Shown here: positions 1 to 8,400 of the stretch, piece after piece
How the letters are laid out: every line of letters starts with the position of its first letter
How positions within the stretch are numbered: position 1 is the stretch's first letter
NCBI GenBank assembly: GCA_019636245.1
Contig: JAHBXX010000013.1
Location: 1 to 64,000, forward strand
Direction of reading: 5' to 3'
Length of the DNA: 64,000 bases
From: Planctomycetota bacterium
GTDB taxonomy: Bacteria > Planctomycetota > UBA1135 > UBA2386
Program-made: the position numbers and the translations under genes
The notes under the pieces: generated by a model
The model's database searches: none
Told to the model about the DNA's origin: nothing
Seen by the model: the letters and a program-made list of their open reading frames with translations, nothing else

Positions 1-894
1 GCTGTCGTCGAGCAGTACGAGTACGATCCCTACGGCAAGGTGACGGTCTACGACGGCTCCGGGAGTCTCGTCGGCGACGGGTCGGTGTCGGGGGTGGGGC
101 TGCCGTTCCTGTGGAAGGGCATCCGGCTCGATAGCGAGACCGGCCTGCTCTACATGCGCAACCGCTACTACTCGACGGCAATGGGTAGGTTTCTGACAAG
201 AGACCCAATAGACGCATGGATTGATGGGGCAAATGCAGGAAACCAAATGTGCTATGCTGGCAATAGTCCCATGGTGCGCAGTGACCCACACGGCTTGCTA
301 TCGGTTTCTGGGGATCCCCAGACCTGCACATATGATCAGATGCGCTGGCAAGCTCGACTGCTGCGTCTCTTTTGGGGAGTTTCTGCAGCGCAAGAGGTGT
401 GGATCTGTCAAGAAATGAAGCGGGGCTGTATTGGCGTTGTTTCGGCCGTAGCGGGAGTGAGGGTGCGTGGCCGCAATTGCTGGGATACCAAGGAGCAGGC
501 GGAGAAGGAGGCTGCTCGCCTGGCGAAGGGCGGTGCGTGCGATCCTGTTACCTATAGCATTCAGCTGCATAACGACACGGGATCGGATGGCGTGAATCCG
601 GACGTCAGCATCAACCCCGACACCGGCCAAGCGAACTTGGAGAATTGGGATGGTCAGAATCCCAACGGGACGAATTGCAACTTCGGAGTGCAGGTTGGGC
701 CCGACACCATGATGTATGCGGACAATGTGCATAACGTAGACTCGGATAGGGATGGGGTGGGTGATCTGCAGGCTGATGCCCCGATCATGGAGATGACGGT
801 CTACAAAGATTCAGTCGATGGCTTCAATGGTGTTGCGCGCGGCTTGTTCAATACTCAGGTGTGGTGTGTGCCTTGTAGGGGTAACTTCCAGTGA
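1..894 (+). CDS. RHS repeat-associated core protein, C-terminal part (5' end outside window)
   Basis: The frame is open from base 1, so only the last 297 residues are seen. The first ~95 residues are the end of an RHS core: EYDPYGKV, then ETGLLYMRNRYYS, GRFLTRDPID and a closing SDPHGL. RHS cores form a secreted or surface shell that carries a variable, often toxic, C-terminal domain. Here about 200 residues follow the core. I do not recognise them as a known toxin. They contain several cysteines and a calcium-loop-like stretch DSDRDGVGD near the end. The DNA from about 200 on is visibly less GC-rich than the rest of the window, as expected for an exchanged tail. The stop TGA overlaps the GTG start of the next gene by four bases. 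RHS identity is firm; a toxin role for the tail is inference. Confidence 0.85.
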   Translation, partial: AVVEQYEYDPYGKVTVYDGSGSLVGDGSVSGVGLPFLWKGIRLDSETGLLYMRNRYYSTAMGRFLTRDPIDAWIDGANAGNQMCYAGNSPMVRSDPHGLLSVSGDPQTCTYDQMRWQARLLRLFWGVSAAQEVWICQEMKRGCIGVVSAVAGVRVRGRNCWDTKEQAEKEAARLAKGGACDPVTYSIQLHNDTGSDGVNPDVSINPDTGQANLENWDGQNPNGTNCNFGVQVGPDTMMYADNVHNVDSDRDGVGDLQADAPIMEMTVYKDSVDGFNGVARGLFNTQVWCVPCRGNFQ

Positions 895-1277
895 TACGGC
901 ACCTAAGGTCTTCCGGCATGTGGAAGTGGTTGGTGGCTAGCGTCATGGGTTTTGTGGTCGGTTGTGCGGCAGGTCCGAACACTCCACTGCTCATAGACGA
1001 CCCGGCTAACCTTATGGAGAATGTGGGTCGGACAGTGGTGTTGCGTGGCGCGTTGTCTGCTGGCAAATCAACGTCTGTGATCGGTGTCAGTGTTGACGGC
1101 GAGGGGTCGGCTATGGATGGGCTTGTGGTTGAGGCGGAGGGCACTTTGAGGCTTCTGCATATCCCGGTGCCAGTGGATCCATTTGAGTCTGTGGCTCAGC
1201 GGGTTGGGACCTTCTTTGTTTTGGAGGATCCTGGGTCGCCCAATCACCTCGCGCGAGTACGTCGCGTGACGCGATAG
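891..1277 (+). CDS. Small lipoprotein, candidate partner/immunity protein of the RHS tail
   Basis: The protein has 128 residues and starts at GTG 891, inside the RHS stop (GTGA overlap), so it is probably translationally coupled. A hydrophobic stretch ends in VVGC, a clear lipobox with Cys near residue 25, so the mature protein should be lipid-anchored. The rest (NVGRTVVLRGALSAG and later TFFVLEDP) looks like a small beta-barrel of the OB type, but I cannot name a family. Coupling to a polymorphic RHS tail and matching lower GC suggest an immunity or accessory role. That role is inference. It could equally be an unrelated cargo lipoprotein. Confidence 0.7.
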   Translation: MIRHLRSSGMWKWLVASVMGFVVGCAAGPNTPLLIDDPANLMENVGRTVVLRGALSAGKSTSVIGVSVDGEGSAMDGLVVEAEGTLRLLHIPVPVDPFESVAQRVGTFFVLEDPGSPNHLARVRRVTR

Positions 1278-1457
1278 CAGGGTGGTTGTCGTGCGTGCGG
1301 TATCCGGAAACTCGGCCGAGCCAGTGCGGCCGGGATTCGAGTGTTCGGAACTGGCCGCTGGCCGAATCGACGGCGCGCGTACCGACTACTGGGTGAGCGT
1401 CCGATGGCGGCGTGAGCGATCCATGGATCCCGCGCGCGCGAGCGCGATGTTGACGGC

Positions 1458-1706
1458 ATGCGCAGGATCGACGTTGGACCGCGGCCGACCAGCCGCGACG
1501 AGTTGGCGGCGTGGTACACCGAAGCCCTCGCGGCGCAGGCGGCGAGCGGCCTGACCGTCGCCGAGTTCGCCAGGCGGATCGGGGTCTCGGTGCCCGGTGC
1601 CGACGCTGTACGTGTGGCGACGGCGGCGCGGGTCGAGCCCGCCACGGGAGCTGCCTGCGAAGCTGGTGGAGCTGACGATGACCCAGGTTTCGCCGATGGC
1701 GGGTAA
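1458..1706 (+). pseudogene. Remnant of IS66-type insertion sequence accessory protein (TnpA-like), frameshifted
   Basis: From ATG 1458 the frame reads MRRIDVGPRPTSRDEL, then ASGLTVAEFARRIGVSVP, a helix-turn-helix typical of the short IS66 accessory protein. Near 1597 the homology jumps one frame and continues as PTLYVWRRRRGSS and ends around LVELTM. A single-base indel explains this. No IS66 TnpB or TnpC follows, so this is a dead fragment of an insertion element. The frameshift is seen directly; the family call rests on the HTH plus the WRRR pattern. Confidence 0.6.
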
Positions 1707-1736
1707 GCGCCCGGTAGACCGTTCAAGGCGGCCGGA

Positions 1737-2037
1737 TCAGGATGGCGGGGGGATCGGCGGTCTCCTGCCGCGGACTGCGCTCCAGACGGCCAGGACGAGG
1801 ATCCGCTGACCGTCGGTGCTGGGTGCGTAGTAGATGTGATAGCGGGATAACGCGGCGCAGTCCCGACACGGTTCGATGGCGGCACCGTTGACCGAAGCGC
1901 GGCACCCGGGCGAGCAGATCCAGCGCCGAGGCGACTTCCTCCGCGAACAGATCAGGGGCTGCTTCCCTGTTCTCGCGCCACCAGCCGTTGATCGTGCGGA
2001 TCTGAAGCTCCGCGCCCGGCGGGACGACGACGTTCAT
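1737..2037 (-). pseudogene. RelE/ParE-type toxin, frameshifted
   Basis: The gene starts at ATG 2037, overlapping the antitoxin stop in an ATGA. It reads MNVVVPPGAELQIRTING, then ENREAAPDLFAEEV and SGLRRVIPL. Near 1845 the family pattern continues in another frame as RYHIYYAPSTDG and ILVLAVWSAVRGRRPP, ending at the stop 1737-1739. RelE/ParE toxins normally have exactly this order: a helical hairpin, then an R-x-x-x-x-x-x-R-Y-H-x-x-Y strand, then ILAVW. The one-base shift should remove the C-terminal sheet that carries the active surface, so the toxin is probably inactive. Membership is strong by pattern; whether it gyrates as a ParE or cleaves mRNA as a RelE cannot be told. Confidence 0.75.
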
Positions 2038-2264
2038 TCGCGACGCCGCAGGTCCTTGATTACTTCGCTGGCGGGGCGACCCATTCTGGCCTGGGCTTGC
2101 TGCCAAGCCTGCCCGATCGCCTCGTCCCGAGCGGCGCGTTCGGCTTCGTCGAGATCATCGCCCTCATCGTCGAGAACGAGGTCCAGGATCGTTCCCTCCG
2201 GGAGGGAGGTAGGTTCGTCGACCAGGAGGCGGCCATTCTCGACACGTGCTCGGACACCACTCAT
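2034..2264 (-). CDS. Antitoxin of a type II toxin-antitoxin pair
   Basis: A 76-residue acidic protein lies directly upstream of the RelE/ParE-like toxin and overlaps it by four bases (ATGA), the standard antitoxin-first arrangement. The N-terminal half is strand-rich (RVENGRLLVDEP, TILDLVLDDEGDD). The C-terminal half is a charged helix (AERAARDEAIGQAWQQAQ) ending in SEVIKDLRRRE, typical of the toxin-wrapping tail. It should bind the toxin and autoregulate the operon. It remains intact although the toxin is frameshifted, as often happens when selection keeps the antidote. A -10-like TAGCAT lies six bases before the ATG, suggesting a leaderless mRNA. Confidence 0.75.
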   Translation of the reverse strand: MSGVRARVENGRLLVDEPTSLPEGTILDLVLDDEGDDLDEAERAARDEAIGQAWQQAQARMGRPASEVIKDLRRRE

Positions 2265-2270
2265 GGCGCC

Positions 2271-2276
2271 ATGCTA
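2271..2276 (-). promoter_or_regulatory. -10-like TAGCAT of the antitoxin gene
   Basis: On the minus strand TAGCAT is followed by six bases and then the antitoxin ATG. This spacing puts the transcription start at or next to the A of ATG, matching the leaderless pattern seen elsewhere in the window. No clear -35 is visible. Confidence 0.5.
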
Positions 2277-2437
2277 CCCAGGTCTCCGGCAGGCGGGAGG
2301 GGGCAGGTCTGCGAGCGCAGGGCCGCACGTTACTCGGCGGTCTCGTGCTCTCCGCGCCGCGCTCGTGACTCCGGGGTGGACGTTGCTACACCGGCGCTTC
2401 CGCCCGCGGCGCGCTTCGGCGTTTGACCGATCAGGAC

Positions 2438-2469
2438 GCTCTTCGCAACGGTACTCGGTGACGAAGAGC
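2438..2469. repeat. 8-bp inverted repeat with 16-base spacer
   Basis: GCTCTTCG at 2438-2445 is mirrored by CGAAGAGC at 2462-2469. The size fits a protein-binding operator or the edge of a lost mobile element. No adjacent gene supports either reading. Confidence 0.35.
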
Positions 2470-2504
2470 ATCCCGACCGCTTTACCACTCGGATCGAAGC
2501 GAAC

Positions 2505-2529
2505 GCCCTGGGGCCGAAAGCCCCGGGGC
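2505..2529. terminator. Strong hairpin, terminator-like
   Basis: GCCCTGGGGC at 2505-2514 pairs along ten positions (one G-U wobble) with GCCCCGGGGC at 2520-2529, closing a CGAAA loop. The plus strand continues GTTGTGCTGT, only weakly T-rich. It may be a terminator left from a lost gene. Confidence 0.35.
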
Positions 2530-2987
2530 GTTGTGCTGTACGGAGCCTATGTAGGTGCGGCGCAGGGCGTTGGATGCGGCGGTGGGGGTGAGCAGGGACC
2601 GCAGCGTGCCGGTGACCGGGTTAACAGGTCGAGAGCCGAAGCGGCCCGAAAGTTCTCTCGTGTCCGCCGTGACGTGGGAATCTCGGTTGGCTGGCGAGGC
2701 AGACTGGGAGTTCGAGTGCCCACAGATGAGCGACTTTCTCGATCTCGCTCGAGAATGGGAGTCGTCTATTGGGGATCTGGCTCGGGCGATCGAGAGGAGG
2801 TCGGGCAAGTTGAATCGTCGACCTACAGGCTCTGGGAGTCGGGGCTACTGAAGAAGCTCCGCGACGGGTTCTCGACGTGCCGCCAGCCGAGTCCAGGTCT
2901 TGTGCGGGTGATCTGGCTCAGGAACGGCCTGCCGCCGTGGTAGCCGCATTCGAGCATGTTCCCGGTGCGGCACGCGCCTGACCACGA

Positions 2988-3250
2988 CGCTACGCCGGCT
3001 ACAGCCAGCCGCTCGACCTGGACTTCACGCACGACGCGATCGGGCGGCTCGACACGATCGAGTGGAACCGGGCCGGAACGAGCACGAGCATGCACGTGCT
3101 CGCCGAGTACGGCTGGGTCGGGCAGCTGCGGCGGCAGCGTACGGTGCGCTACCAGGACGCGGCCTACCCGCGCGGGGTGTCGACGTTCGGCTACGACACC
3201 TATGGCCGGCTCACGCAGATCGCCGTGCTGGTCTGCTGGGGGCGCCGACG
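2988..3250 (+). pseudogene. RHS repeat fragment
   Basis: An open frame with RHS/YD-repeat character and no start: YAGYSQPLDLDFTHDAIGRL, then LAEYGWVGQLRRQ, YPRGVSTFGYDTYGRLTQIA. The YD pattern GYDTYGRL is diagnostic. The homology begins abruptly after an in-frame stop and ends near 3225-3250, where unrelated sequence starts. Bases 3152-3224 form a 73-base direct repeat with 3406-3478. This is a broken copy of an RHS gene like the one entering at position 1. Confidence 0.7.
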
Positions 3251-3261
3251 CTGCGACCTCG

Positions 3262-3397
3262 GCTCGGGCTCCACCCCGTCGAGGTGCGCGGCCATCACCT
3301 CATCACCTCGTGGTAGCGCTTCCGCGCCTCCTCGCTGCCGTGGACGCCGAGGTAGACCATGCGGCGCTTGCCGTCCGCGCGGCGGAAGGCGGAGCGT
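3262..3397 (-). pseudogene. Fragment of an integrase-like protein with an 8-bp duplication
   Basis: On the minus strand the sequence reads FRRADGKRRMVYLGVHGSEE, then ARKRYHEVM, which resembles the N-terminal arm-binding part of tyrosine recombinases that contain a YLG-x-x-GS motif. The frame is then broken by a tandem duplication of GAGGTGAT (plus-strand copies at 3294-3301 and 3302-3309). Removing one copy restores AAHLDGVEPEPR. No catalytic domain follows. The family assignment is from a short pattern only. Confidence 0.4.
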
Positions 3398-3655
3398 CCA
3401 CCGGTCCAGGACGCGGCCTGCCCGCGCGGCGTGTCGACGTTCGGCTACGACAGCTACGGCCGGCTCTTGCAGATCGCCGACGACGTCTGGACCATCGGCA
3501 GCGCGTTCGCGGTCGCATCGCAGTTCGACTACGAGTGCGCCGCCGCCAGCAACCTCCTGAAGGAGAACTACGCGAAGGTCGACGGCTCGGCCGGCGACCG
3601 GTTCGGCGATGCGCAGCGGCTCCCGCGCCGCTCGTGGCGACGAAACGTGCCGTGA
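3398..3655 (+). pseudogene. Second RHS repeat fragment
   Basis: An open frame reading QDAACPRGVSTFGYDSYGRL, then LLQIADDVWTIGSAFAVASQ and FDYE, ending at a stop just before the site-2 protease gene. It repeats the end of the first fragment with few changes and then continues differently, as expected for a later part of an RHS wall or for a recombined copy. There is no start codon in a sensible place. It is debris of an RHS gene. Confidence 0.65.
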
Positions 3656-3658
3656 CCG

Positions 3659-3664
3659 TAGGAT
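3659..3664 (+). promoter_or_regulatory. -10-like TAGGAT of the site-2 protease gene
   Basis: TAGGAT overlaps an in-frame ATG at 3663 and ends seven bases before an in-frame GTG at 3672. By the pattern seen across the window the GTG is the likelier start and the mRNA is leaderless. Confidence 0.45.
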
Positions 3665-3671
3665 GCTCGTC

Positions 3672-4700
3672 GTGACCGCCTACCGCGACCACGACCACTC
3701 GCCGCTGCTGCAGCTGCTGCGCCTCGCCACGCGCAGCTTCGCGGTCGGCACGATCTTCGGCGTGCACGTCCGCATGTACTGGGCGGCGGCGATCCTGACC
3801 CCGCTGCTGGCGTGGCGCTGGATGCCCGGCGGCGGCGCCTTCGCGTTCACCCTGTCCCTGGTCGTGAGCGCGCTGCTGTTCGTCGTCGTCTGGAGCCACG
3901 AGGTGGGCCACATCGCGGCCGGCTGGCGCCATCGGATCCGCACCGACCTGATCACCTTGTCGCCGCTCGGCGGCCTCGCGCACATGAACGCGCCGGCGGC
4001 AACCCCGCGCGGCGAACTGCAGATCGCGCTCGCCGGCCCGGCCGTGCACCTCGCTTGGCTGCTCGTCTTCTGGCCGCTGCGCCTGCTGCTGCCCGAGTGG
4101 TACACCGCCACCGGCGCGATGGCGCAGGGCGCCCTGCTGGCGATCTGGTACCTGGTCGCGATCAACCAGACGCTGCTGGTCTTCAACCTGATCCCGTTCT
4201 TCCCGCTCGATGGCGGCCGCTGCCTGCGCGCGCTGCTGGCCATGCGCGTGCACCCCAACCGGGCGACGATGTGGGCGACCTCGGTCGGCATCGCCGGCGG
4301 CGCGCTGCTGGTGCTGCTCGCGCTCGCCGAGCAGGAGCTGTCGAGCTTCGTGCTGCTGCTGATCGGCCTGTCGTGCATCTCGCAGTCGCTGCAGGAGCGT
4401 CGCCTGGCCCGCCACGCGCTGGTCTACCAGCACACCGTGGTCGACCCGTGGGCGGCCGACCCCGACGCGTGGCGGCGCGGCGGCGAGGCGCAGGGGCGTC
4501 GCCGGCCTGGCTGGCTGGCGCGCTGGCGCCAGGCGCGGGCCGAACGCCGCGCGGCGCAGCGGGCCGCGGCGCAGCAGGCCTTCGATCGCGAAGTCGACCG
4601 CATCCTCGACCGCGTGCACCAGGTCGGCATGAGCGGCCTCGACGCGCGGGAACGCGAGGTGCTGAAGCGGGCGTCACGGCGCCGCCGCGGCGCCGGCTGA
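3672..4700 (+). CDS. Site-2 protease family (M50) membrane metallopeptidase
   Basis: The protein has 342 residues from GTG 3672; ATG 3663 adds three residues but overlaps the -10 element. It is an intramembrane zinc protease. Seen in order: hydrophobic segments, then HEVGH (residues ~78-82) as zinc/catalytic site, several membrane spans, then NLIPFFPLDGGR, whose Asp completes the zinc site. The C-terminal ~90 residues are charged and end in FDREVDRILDRVHQVG and AREREVLKRAS, a small helical tail often found in such proteins (DUF6576-like, from memory). M50 proteases usually release membrane-bound regulators; the substrate here is unknown. The gene stands alone, after the RHS debris, and converges on the next gene. 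Confidence 0.9.
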   Translation: MTAYRDHDHSPLLQLLRLATRSFAVGTIFGVHVRMYWAAAILTPLLAWRWMPGGGAFAFTLSLVVSALLFVVVWSHEVGHIAAGWRHRIRTDLITLSPLGGLAHMNAPAATPRGELQIALAGPAVHLAWLLVFWPLRLLLPEWYTATGAMAQGALLAIWYLVAINQTLLVFNLIPFFPLDGGRCLRALLAMRVHPNRATMWATSVGIAGGALLVLLALAEQELSSFVLLLIGLSCISQSLQERRLARHALVYQHTVVDPWAADPDAWRRGGEAQGRRRPGWLARWRQARAERRAAQRAAAQQAFDREVDRILDRVHQVGMSGLDAREREVLKRASRRRRGAG

Positions 4701-4716
4701 GCCCCAAGGCCGGGGT

Positions 4717-5457
4717 TCAGCCGCCGAACAGGCGCAGCCACTCCTGTTCGCTCTTCGGCTGGAACACGAAGTTGCTGCGCCGCGTCTCGCCGAGGCTCGC
4801 GTGCGGCCGCGGATCGTACAGGTGACCGGGGTAGAGCACCGCCGAGTCCGGCACCTTGGCGAGCTTCTGCGTCAGCGACAGGTAGAGCTGCCGCGGATCG
4901 CCGCCGGGCAGATCGGTGCGGCCGCAGCCCTGCAGGAACAGCGTGTCGCCGGCGACGAGCCGGTTCTGCACCAGGAAACACTGCGAACCCGGCGTGTGGC
5001 CCGGCGTGTGGATCAGAGTGATCGGGATCGCGCCGACCTGCACGACGTCGCCGCTGTCGTGCAGCACGAGGTCGCTCGGGCTGCAGCCGGTGACACGCTG
5101 CACCCACGGCGCCTCGGCGCGCTGCACGTGCACCGGACAGGCGCAGCGCGTCAGCAGTTCGCGCACCCCCTCGAGCTGGTGGCCGAAGAGGTCGCCGCCG
5201 ACGTGGTCGGGGTGGTAGTGCGTCGCCAGCGCGCCCACGACGCGGTAGCCGTCGCGTTCGGCGAGGTCGACCAGTTCGCCGACCGCATAGCATGGGTCGA
5301 CGAGCAGCGCCTCCTTGGTCTGCTTGTCGCCGATCAGGTAGGTGAAGTTCACCATCTGCGCGGCGATCGGATCGCCCTGGGCGAAGTCGCGGCCGGCCAG
5401 CAGTTGGCGGAACTCGAGGCGGTCCTCAAGTGCGGGGGTGGGGGCGTGCCGATCCAT
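4717..5457 (-). CDS. ETHE1-like metallo-beta-lactamase-fold hydrolase (possible persulfide dioxygenase)
   Basis: The protein has 246 residues starting at ATG 5457. The metal site THYHPDHVGGD (His80, His82, Asp84, His85), TPGHTPGS, GDTLFLQGCGRTDLPGGD and YPGHLYD are all present. The GCGRTD signature separates ETHE1-type sulfur dioxygenases from glyoxalase II. The known reaction oxidises glutathione persulfide with O2 at a single iron to sulfite. Substrate use here is inferred from motifs. The gene diverges from the large lipoprotein gene with start codons only two bases apart, and it converges on the protease gene. Confidence 0.85.
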   Translation of the reverse strand: MDRHAPTPALEDRLEFRQLLAGRDFAQGDPIAAQMVNFTYLIGDKQTKEALLVDPCYAVGELVDLAERDGYRVVGALATHYHPDHVGGDLFGHQLEGVRELLTRCACPVHVQRAEAPWVQRVTGCSPSDLVLHDSGDVVQVGAIPITLIHTPGHTPGSQCFLVQNRLVAGDTLFLQGCGRTDLPGGDPRQLYLSLTQKLAKVPDSAVLYPGHLYDPRPHASLGETRRSNFVFQPKSEQEWLRLFGG

Positions 5458-5459
5458 CC

Positions 5460-8400
5460 ATGGCAAGGATGCCAGAGCGACCGGCGAGAATCCCCGCGTT
5501 CGGCTGGCGCGCCGCCATGGGCGGCGCCCTGCTGCTGGCCGCCTGCACCGGCCTGCGGCGCGAGCCGGCCGCGGTCGCCGGCGAACCGTGGCAGCAGGCG
5601 GTCGCCGACCTCGGCATCTGCACGTTCGCGCGGCTGCCGGCGGACGGCAGCGCCTACGCCTGCGGCGGGCCCGGCACGGTGGTGGTGCTGCACGGCGGCG
5701 ACCAGCCGGCGGCGGCGGCGTGGAGCGAGGCCCAACGCGAGGCCTGCCGCGAGTTCGTGCAGCAGGGCGGGCGGTTGTTGCTGCTCGGGCACGCGGCGGC
5801 GCTGGCAACGGCGATCGGGCTCGAGCCGGAACGGCCCGAGCCGCAGACCTTCCGCTGGGGCTTCGACCGCCGCGCGCTGGCCGGCAGCGCCCGGCTCGGG
5901 CTCGAGGTCGTCAGCGGCCGCTGGCCGGAGCTGTTCGCCGGACTCGAGGCCGAACCGGACCGCGAACACACCTACTTCCTGACGGGCGGCGAACCGTGCG
6001 CCGTGCCGCTCTGCGCCTGGACGCAGGGTGCGCCGCGCCGCGGCCAGGTGCTGGCGCGCCTGGTGGTCGAGCGCGACGGCGAACCGACCGCCGCCGGCCA
6101 GCCGGTCTTGGTGCACTGGCGCCACGGCGACGGCGAGGTGCTGGCGCTCGGCCTGGTGCCGGACGTCGCCAGCGCCGACCCGCGCCGGCGGCAGAATGCG
6201 CGCACGCTGCTGCGCGCGGCGGTGCGGCAGCTGCAGGGCGGCACCCCTGGTCGCTTGGTGCTGCTGTCGCCGCCACCCGCCGCCGCCCCGGCCGCCGCGT
6301 CGGTGCCGCCGGCGTTCACGCCGCGACCGGGGCCGAACCTGCCGCTGCTCGCCCATTGGGGCTGGCAGGCGCCGCTGCACGACGGCGAGGCGCTGTGCCC
6401 GACGGCCGCGCTGGTGGCCGAGGTGCTGCTGCCGAGCTGGCAGGCCGGCGCCGACGCGATCGAAGTCGAACTGCCAGACGCCGCCGGGCGCACGCCACTG
6501 CCATGGCCTCGCCGCGACCCGCTGCAGCGACCGGCCGGCTGGCCCGAGGCCGGCGACCGGCCGCTGTGGCCGCGGTCGGAGGCGCGGGCGCTGGCGGCCG
6601 AGGCGCACGCGCGCGGCCTGCTGGCGTTCGCCGGGGTGGCGCCGTTGTCGCCGGACGACCGGACCACCGAGCGCCTCGCCGCGCTGCGCTTCCTGGCCCG
6701 CGAACTGGCCTGCCAGCGGCGGCTCGGCGCCGGCGCGTTCGACGGCTTCGGCGTCGACGCCGGCTGGCGCGACCCCGCCGGCCATGGCGTGGCGATGCTG
6801 CAGGACTTCCAGCCCGCGGGCCTGCTCTACGGCCGCGGCGAGGCGGCCGCCGGCTTCGCCGGCGGCCTGCGCGCGCTCGATGCCGACGACGGCGCGCTGC
6901 CGGGTCTCGCCCTGGCCGGCCTCAGCGCGCAGTGGCGCCACGGCTTCGCCGCCGACGAGTTCCCGCTCGGCGTGCTCGATGCGCGGGCGCGGGCCGGCCG
7001 CGCCCAGGTCCGCGACGCCGGTCTGGGCGGCGGCAGCCACGGCGACTGGATCGTCACCCAGGCCAACGACTTCGTGCGCGAACGCGCCGGCCGCGGCGCC
7101 AGCCTGTGGTGGCGCCGGTTCGATCCGACCGCGTTCGATCCCGAGACCCTGGCCTACGTGCACGGCGTGTCGCAGGAACCGCTGGTCGCGGCGGTGGCGA
7201 TGCGGCTGTCGACCACCGGCGCCGACGGCCGGCGCGCGGCGGCGCGCGCGCTGCTCGACGCGGCTCCGGCCGCCTTCGGCGCCGAGCACCCGGCGCCGGC
7301 GGCCGTGCACGTGCTGCAGAACAACTGGTTCCAGCTCGCCGGCAGCGGCGGGGCGCTGCGCTTCGATGCGACCGGTCGCGCCAGCTTCCGCAGCGGCGAG
7401 GCCGTGCAGCTCGCGGCGCCATTCCTGCGCACGCGGCTGTTCGGCGCCCGACCGGACGTCGAGGCGATCGCCGACGAGACGACCGATCTGCTGCAGCACG
7501 GCCGCGACGAGGCCGCCGGGGCGGCGCCGCACCGGCACGTGCGGCTCGCCGATGGCGGACGCCTGCCGGCGGTGCTGACGGCCGAAGGGGGGGAGCGGGG
7601 ACCGGCGGCCGCGGCGATCGACTGGTCGGTCGGCGTCGGCTACCACGAACTGCAGTACGAACTGCGCGGCGTGCGCGGCCGCGGCACCGTCGCCGTCTCC
7701 CTCGACGGCGTCCTGCTCGGCTGCGTGCCCGTGCGCGCCGACGGCTGGCCGGCGCGCGGCGTGCTGCCGCTGCACGTGGTGCGCCCCGGCGTGCACACGC
7801 TGCAGCTCGAACAGCTCGACGGCGGCGCCACCGCCCTCGACAGGCTGCGCGTCGTGCGCACCGGCGACGTCGGCGCGGCCGGCCGCGTGGTGGAGGCGGC
7901 CGGCAGCCTGGCGCGGCTCGAGGAGCGCTCGGGCTCGCCCTTGCATGCCGAACGCCTCGAACTCGTCACCCTCGCCGACCTGCCGGCGCTGCTCGTGCGC
8001 GTGCAGTGCGAGAGCGCGGCCCGCGGCCTGCAGGTCGAACGCACGTTCGCGTTCGCCGGCCACCGGCTGCCGGCGATGGCGGACCTGCGGCAGCCGTTCG
8101 TGCTCGAGGCCGTCGACCGGACGCTGCCCGACGTCGTCGTCGTGCCGCTGCAGCTCGGCCGCCACGACCGCCTGGCCAGCGACGGCGGCGAACTGGTGCT
8201 GCGCAGCGCGCCGGGGGTCGGCAGCCAGCAACGGCTCGCGTTCCTGTTCGTCGATCGGCAGGTCGCGGCGGCGGTGCGGCGGTCGGCGACCGCGCTGGGC
8301 GCCGCGCTCGACCAGCCCCCCGGGCTCGATCTCGGCGCGACCGGCGAGGCGGTGCTGCACAGCGACCTGCCGCTGCCGTGGACGCGCGTCGTCCGCCTCG

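Larger units (their letters stand above)
2265..2987. other. Stretch without a recognisable gene
   Basis: About 720 bases between the toxin-antitoxin pair and the RHS fragments. Several frames stay open in this GC-rich DNA but none gives a recognisable protein or convincing codon use. The stretch holds an inverted repeat at 2438-2469 and a perfect hairpin at 2505-2529. It is most likely debris between decayed mobile or RHS segments. Confidence 0.5.

Noticed and set aside
2700..2745. tRNA T-arm-like GGAGTTCGAGTGCC
   Set aside because: No matching D-arm, anticodon stem or acceptor stem can be drawn around it.
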